Part shown: one piece after another, positions 61,701 through 64,000 of the stretch
Layout: every line of letters begins with the position of its first letter
Numbering within the stretch: the stretch's first letter is position 1
Assembly: GCA_036874045.1 (NCBI GenBank)
Contig: JAZBRI010000004.1
Location: 5,270,001 to 5,334,000, forward strand
Length of the DNA stretch: 64,000 bases
DNA from: Cymodocea nodosa
Lineage: Eukaryota > Streptophyta > Magnoliopsida > Alismatales > Cymodoceaceae
Direction of reading: 5' to 3'
Translations under genes and position numbers: made by a program
The notes under the pieces: model-generated
Database searches by the model: none
The model's input: only the letters and a program-made list of their open reading frames with translations
What the model was told of the DNA's origin: nothing

Positions 61701-62086
61701 CATATATTATGCAAGTTGCATCTGATTGTTGATGTCTGTTTGTAATGAGAATCGTGATATCCACTTTTTCAAAAAAGTTTCCCACATTGGTTCATGAATT
61801 CATGGCTTTTCAGCAGCCTAAGGATTATACAAGAACGCCAACAACTTGTGTCATATAACCACTATATTGGGTCAACCAAAACTAAGGATTATAGTGAAAA
61901 AATATTCTTTAAGACTCATCAAGTGTGTTGTTGCATAAATAGTTTCAATAAAAATCTGAAATTATCTATCATTTTTCTTGAGCAGAAAATAGCCAAGGAT
62001 TCTGTTTTAGCAAGGTGTAAATTAATATCAGAACCCTGGGACTGTGGAGGTCTTTATTTGGTTGGGAAATTTCCAAATTGGGACAG
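40724..62086 (+). CDS. ISA3: Isoamylase-type starch debranching enzyme 3, chloroplast; thirteen exons, 3' part beyond window
   Basis: Exons: 40724-40907, 42948-43006, 44847-44998, 47479-47572, 47862-48098, 48256-48360, 51714-51818, 51957-52091, 52206-52292, 54744-54795, 54942-55005, 58881-58980, 61986-62086. All join in frame to 491 codons plus two bases. The product hydrolyses alpha-1,6 branches of starch in plastids; ISA3 works mainly in starch degradation. The N-terminus (MESLVHHP.., Ser/Arg/Gly-rich, few acidic residues) looks like a transit peptide. Residues of about 85-250 form the CBM48-type domain ([10 protein letters not shown]). The GH13 domain follows with DVVYNHT (361-367), GFRFDLAS (nucleophile Asp437) and SEPWDCGG (acid/base Glu474). 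The block holding the HD motif and the C-terminal domain should lie past the right edge. ISA3 is preferred over ISA1/ISA2 from recalled identity of the TADESSGLD and [11 protein letters not shown] stretches. Confidence 0.93.
41264..41393. repeat. 44-bp direct repeat pair
   Basis: CGGACCTAGGAATTTTCATG-type units at 41264-41307 and 41350-41393 share wording through GGGATAG.ATACTTA.ACTATA. Possibly the remains of a small duplication beside the RTE insertion. Confidence 0.7.
41480..42140 (+). mobile_element. RTE-type LINE relic, C-terminal region and 3' tail
   Basis: Plus-strand broken frames run [20 protein letters not shown] (family FKYLGS.I..NGE), then [33 protein letters not shown] (family R.RVAPIEDK) and [11 protein letters not shown] tail with TTGCTGTTGT at about 42120-42135 is typical of RTE 3' ends. 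Stops and shifts show it is dead. It lies in ISA3 intron 1, sense. Confidence 0.8.
43425..43719. repeat. Tandem pair of copia LTR ends (about 141 and 154 bp)
   Basis: Two diverged units start ACATACAGGGGTAACCCCTT (43425) and ACATATAGGGGTAACCCCTT (43566). Each holds a CATATATCCATTTWATGAC segment, a CCYTTAAGTTAGAG segment (polypurine tract on the minus strand) and a CATGCT-containing stretch, ending AAA.CTCCAACAT. Each looks like the 3' LTR plus polypurine end of a minus-strand copia element. They lie in ISA3 intron 2. Confidence 0.65.
43720..44846 (+). other. ISA3 intron 2, remainder
   Basis: After the tandem LTR ends, 43720-44140 may be decayed copia sequence on the minus strand, but no motif is firm. 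At 44140-44230 there is a GCCTAGTGATGCCTAGGCAC stretch related to the CAAGGCATG repeat family. I see nothing else nameable. Confidence 0.35.
45035..45220 (-). repeat. Possible diverged copia LTR
   Basis: The text around GGGGGCTAATGCCCATATAAATAG and CATCTATTTATTTAATAACC resembles the LTR at 47005-47159 in the same order. It could be its highly diverged 3' partner or a solo LTR. The similarity is by eye only. Confidence 0.35.
45221..45285. repeat. Compound microsatellite (TA, GA, GT, GATA)
   Basis: Adjacent short runs of TA, GA, GT and GATA/GAAA units occur in ISA3 intron 3, just before the L1 fragment. Confidence 0.85.
45300..46010 (+). mobile_element. L1-type LINE fragment, endonuclease/RT junction
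   Basis: Plus-strand pieces read [20 protein letters not shown] and [20 protein letters not shown] (the pre-RT linker of plant L1 proteins), then after frame breaks [20 protein letters not shown] near 45890-45950 (RT motif with the first catalytic-region Asp). The fragment is truncated at both ends and carries stops. It lies in ISA3 intron 3, in the sense orientation. Confidence 0.8.
46190..47159 (-). mobile_element. copia 5' end: LTR, primer site, leader and gag relic
   Basis: A 155-bp LTR (47005-47159) has TGTTGAAA/TTTCAACA ends and an internal TATA-like stretch. It is followed on the minus strand by TGGTATTAAAAGC (primer-binding site, 46993-47004). A leader with AAACCCTAGCTG follows, then gag pieces [20 protein letters not shown] near 46520-46450 and [14 protein letters not shown] near 46300. 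No pol is present before the L1 fragment, so the element is truncated. It lies antisense in ISA3 intron 3. Confidence 0.8.
48641..48945. repeat. Dispersed repeat, CAAGGCATG family, fourth copy
   Basis: Begins CACCAAGGCATGATAAGAAG and ends GGGTGCTTGATGCTTTGATA, roughly inverted. Interior wording parallels 18545-18875. Confidence 0.4.
49262..49352. repeat. Two mutually inverted ACCCATTTAATAAATGGGT motifs
   Basis: ACCCATTTAATAAATGGGTT near 49276 and ACCCATTTATTAAATGGGTT near 49333 are reverse complements of each other in their core, and each is itself near-palindromic. They could form a hairpin or be the inner part of a small inverted-repeat element. Confidence 0.65.
49420..49630 (-). mobile_element. 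RTE-type LINE 3' tail
   Basis: The reverse complement of this stretch follows 41960-42135 closely: a TAAGTTTAAAACTTAGTTAG-like start, AATTTATGTAATTTAAT, AAATATTTGGAAGAAAATGA, and an end with TTGTTGCTGTTGTTG. It is a 5'-truncated copy of the same family, antisense in ISA3 intron 6. Confidence 0.75.
52293..54743 (+). other. ISA3 intron 9
   Basis: A 2.45-kb intron between ..SFRGIDNK and VYYMVDKEG. It contains the unidentified gene fragment at 53350-54035. The remainder (52300-53340 and 54040-54740) shows no domain I can name. Confidence 0.55.
53350..54035 (+). pseudogene. Unidentified protein-coding gene fragment with an intron
   Basis: Plus-strand text reads like conserved protein: [20 protein letters not shown] and [11 protein letters not shown], a stop, then [20 protein letters not shown] and [20 protein letters not shown]. 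After a shift, [20 protein letters not shown] and [20 protein letters not shown] follow. A donor-like GTAAGT at 53820 and an acceptor-like TTTGCAG before 54001 suggest it keeps an intron, so it is not a processed copy. I do not recognise the family. It lies in ISA3 intron 9 and could be a fragment captured by a transposon or an older segmental copy. One stop and at least one frameshift are visible. Confidence 0.5.
55740..57778 (-). mobile_element. copia 5' end (LTR, primer site, leader, gag) within the LINE relic
   Basis: A probable 109-bp LTR (57670-57778, TGTTATGAAATG..CTTTACA, TATATATAG inside) is followed by TGGTATCAAAGC (57658-57669), close to the tRNA-Met primer site. A long Pro/Ser/Thr-rich leader follows. 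Gag pieces [15 protein letters not shown] near 55960, [18 protein letters not shown] near 55900 and [10 protein letters not shown] near 55820 come next. No pol or 3' LTR was found. The long gap between leader and gag contains the repeat pair at 56651-56935. Confidence 0.75.
56651..56935. repeat. About 100-bp direct repeat pair
   Basis: Units at 56651-56752 and 56833-56935 both run ATTGGATTATAAWGTCTYAC, then GTGTAGTG.ACC, TATAA.ATTG..TTCCATT and ATGAA.TTTAA. They are diverged but collinear and look like LTR or transposon ends of a separate small insertion in the copia leader. Confidence 0.65.
58981..61985 (+). other. ISA3 intron 12
   Basis: A 3-kb intron between ..APPLIK and [11 protein letters not shown]. 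59690-59960 is rich in CAGTARTA-type words, like a decayed trinucleotide repeat. 60620-61640 looks like decayed transposon coding sequence on either strand, but I could not assign a family. No host gene is seen. Confidence 0.45.
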
Positions 62087-63080
62087 GTATCACCTTTGCG
62101 CACACCAAACTTTGTAATTTATTCCATATTTGCATGAAAAATATATTATCTTATTATGGTTTTTCATCTAATAACATTTAGTTCAGGCCATGTTATTTTC
62201 TGAAAGACTGCTAAAAAAGAGTTCCCTGATAGAGAGCGTACTTGTAATTTTTTGGGATATATTTGATATTGGTGATGTGCTTTTAATGGATTAATTGTTC
62301 ATCCACGGATTAGATTCATTTCTCTGAAACTTCCAGGGTATTAATCAGGAATCAGGTACCTTAGAAGTGTTCCCCATATGCATGGGAATGGAAATGGCAA
62401 TGACTATGAGTAGTTGACAAACATCTAATGTCGATGGTGATACTTTTGTTAAATGTCGGTTGACCATTTGGTATCATAGTTTTTGAGTGGTAAGCAATCA
62501 ATTCATTAATAAGAGGAAGAAAGCCAAAGTAAATGTTATCAAGAAGGTAATTCATTCGATATCATAGTTGCTTTGGTTTGTGCCAAGAAAACTAGTTTCT
62601 TATTTATAGGACTAGAGGTCTCCTTCAGGGACAGTTTAATTGTTTATTGTGAATTTTCTTTTTCTTATTTTTAGTTTACCTTTTTTTCCAAGATGTAATT
62701 TGCATAATGATATGTCACATAAGTGAATCCAGAGTCAATATGACAAATTCTGGTATTATGGTTTCTAATAATGCTTCATGGAGTAACAAAACTTTCACTT
62801 AATTGATACAGTTCTCAATGACTTTTTTACTAAAACCATCATGAGACTTGAAGATTTGAACACTGTAAATTCATTATATTTAGTTGCCAATGGTTGCAGA
62901 TGCGAATTTTTCTTCTTTTCAAGAGTGCTTGACATTTTGGTGGTCTATATGAATACTAAGGCAATGTTGTACCCGTGTTCTATGGAAAAACATTAATTAA
63001 AAAGGTTATGCAATTGTTGTTTTGTTGTAGACAGCCACTACAATCTCTAGGTTTCTTATTGTGACTTGTGGGTTATGGTC
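62087..63080 (+). other. ISA3 intron 13, left part
   Basis: Follows the donor GTATCA after ..FPNWD(R). The next ISA3 exon (family motif WAEWNG) is not found up to 64000, so the intron extends past the right edge. No named element is seen in this part. Confidence 0.55.
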
Positions 63081-64000
63081 AAGGTTCACGATGTTGATTT
63101 TTTTTTGTCGAACAATAGTCTGATGAAAATAGGAAATATTGCAAAACATTGGTGAAAATGAAGGTAGAAATTTGGTAAAAATATGGTGTTAGGGTTTTTT
63201 GGAAATATGAATTGTGTATTTTGATAACAATGGATTACATATATACATATATTGTGTCATCTAATGACTTAGGATGCATGCGAAATATATCTATTAACCC
63301 AATTGTATTTCTAATGCTCTCCTTCAAGCTGAGCATACACATCTAACATGTTTACTTGTTACATAATGACTTGATATTTCCTTTCAATCCTGGGGTGAAA
63401 GTATCGGTTAGCTTCTTAGAGGAAATATAAAGTGTGGTTATTACTCAATCACCAAATTTCTCACATAATGATAGTCTGACCATAGTACGTTTGTGATGTA
63501 AATAAAGGGTAATCAGGTAATCAAGTCATACTTACTCATGTAATAAGCCCAAGTGACTATTATTTCCATTGCTTAAGTGGGGAAATGATGATGATACTGT
63601 TCATCATCTTTGTCACATGAATGGGGTGCTAGAGCAGCTCCTGATGTGGCATCTAGTCCCCCCTGTCACTTCTTCTGTCAACTAGAGCTAAGGAACTAGC
63701 TTCTGGAGCTTCCAATAAGACACCATTCCCCACAGAAGAGGAAGAGTATAGGATCCTAGAGAGATCCTCCCTGGCTTGACTATGGTCTGCTTGAAGACTA
63801 TGTAAGATTGTGGACAATGAAGATGATGGTTTGATTATCTTGGTGCATTGACATTGAAACTTGTACGGCTGTCACACACCTTGAACAGTTTACCATAGCT
63901 AAAAATAAGCATAAATTAGAAAATCAATATGTAAATGTCTGGAAACTTTTATGCATAATTGTCTTGAAGAAATATTTCTGCAACACTGATTTTTCTTGCC
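63080..64000 (-). mobile_element. copia 3' end: LTR and polypurine tract, running off the window
   Basis: Minus strand GCTTGAAGGAGAG (63317-63329) is a copia polypurine tract, followed by LTR-like TTAGAAATACAATTGGGTTA running left from about 63316 to about 63080. The first two LTR bases read CA instead of TG. Decayed internal sequence lies to the right and should continue beyond 64000. Confidence 0.6.

Noticed and set aside
1-64000. tRNA, rRNA, CRISPR array, organellar DNA or bacterial operon
   Set aside because: Looked for on both strands and none seen. The tRNA-like text is limited to retrotransposon primer-binding sites.

Overview
This is plant nuclear DNA, almost certainly from a flowering plant with a repeat-rich genome. 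The base composition is AT-rich, and the genes are split into short exons with GT..AG introns. The three proteins are plant housekeeping or plastid proteins, and most of the remaining sequence is decayed retrotransposons and small DNA transposons. I could not fix the species. Long TE-filled introns and RTE-type LINEs would suit many monocots, but that is only a guess. I saw no rRNA, tRNA, CRISPR or prokaryotic operon.

Three host genes were assembled by hand from splice-compatible, in-frame exons. (1) Minus strand, 7258 down to 2414: the 5' half of the queuine tRNA-ribosyltransferase catalytic subunit (six coding exons, 173 codons); the rest lies beyond the left edge. (2) Minus strand, 32397 down to 11448: a complete ten-exon gene for a FAM91A1-type protein of 986 residues. 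(3) Plus strand, from 40724: thirteen exons (491 codons) of chloroplast isoamylase-type debranching enzyme 3 (ISA3), running off the right edge. Genes 2 and 3 are divergent, separated by about 8.3 kb. The three genes are not functionally linked (tRNA modification, Golgi/TGN vesicle tethering, starch degradation).

The accessory content is the more striking part. FAM91 intron 6 (about 8.1 kb) holds a nested pair. A 5'-inverted L1-type LINE (20184-27797) is flanked by a 13-bp target-site duplication, and a short-LTR Ty1/copia element (22064-26781) is inserted inside it with a 5-bp duplication. FAM91 intron 9 holds a dead copia element and a MITE, and intron 8 an RTE reverse-transcriptase relic. 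The FAM91/ISA3 intergenic space holds a degenerate two-ORF PIF/Harbinger element, and a probable deletion derivative sits near the left edge. The ISA3 introns contain RTE, L1 and copia pieces, tandem LTR ends and an unidentified captured gene fragment.

I found no convincing undescribed biological system. The novelty lies in the insertion stratigraphy and a few unusual repeats and splice sites. All exon boundaries are inferred from splice consensus, reading frame and recalled family conservation. No transcript or database search was available.
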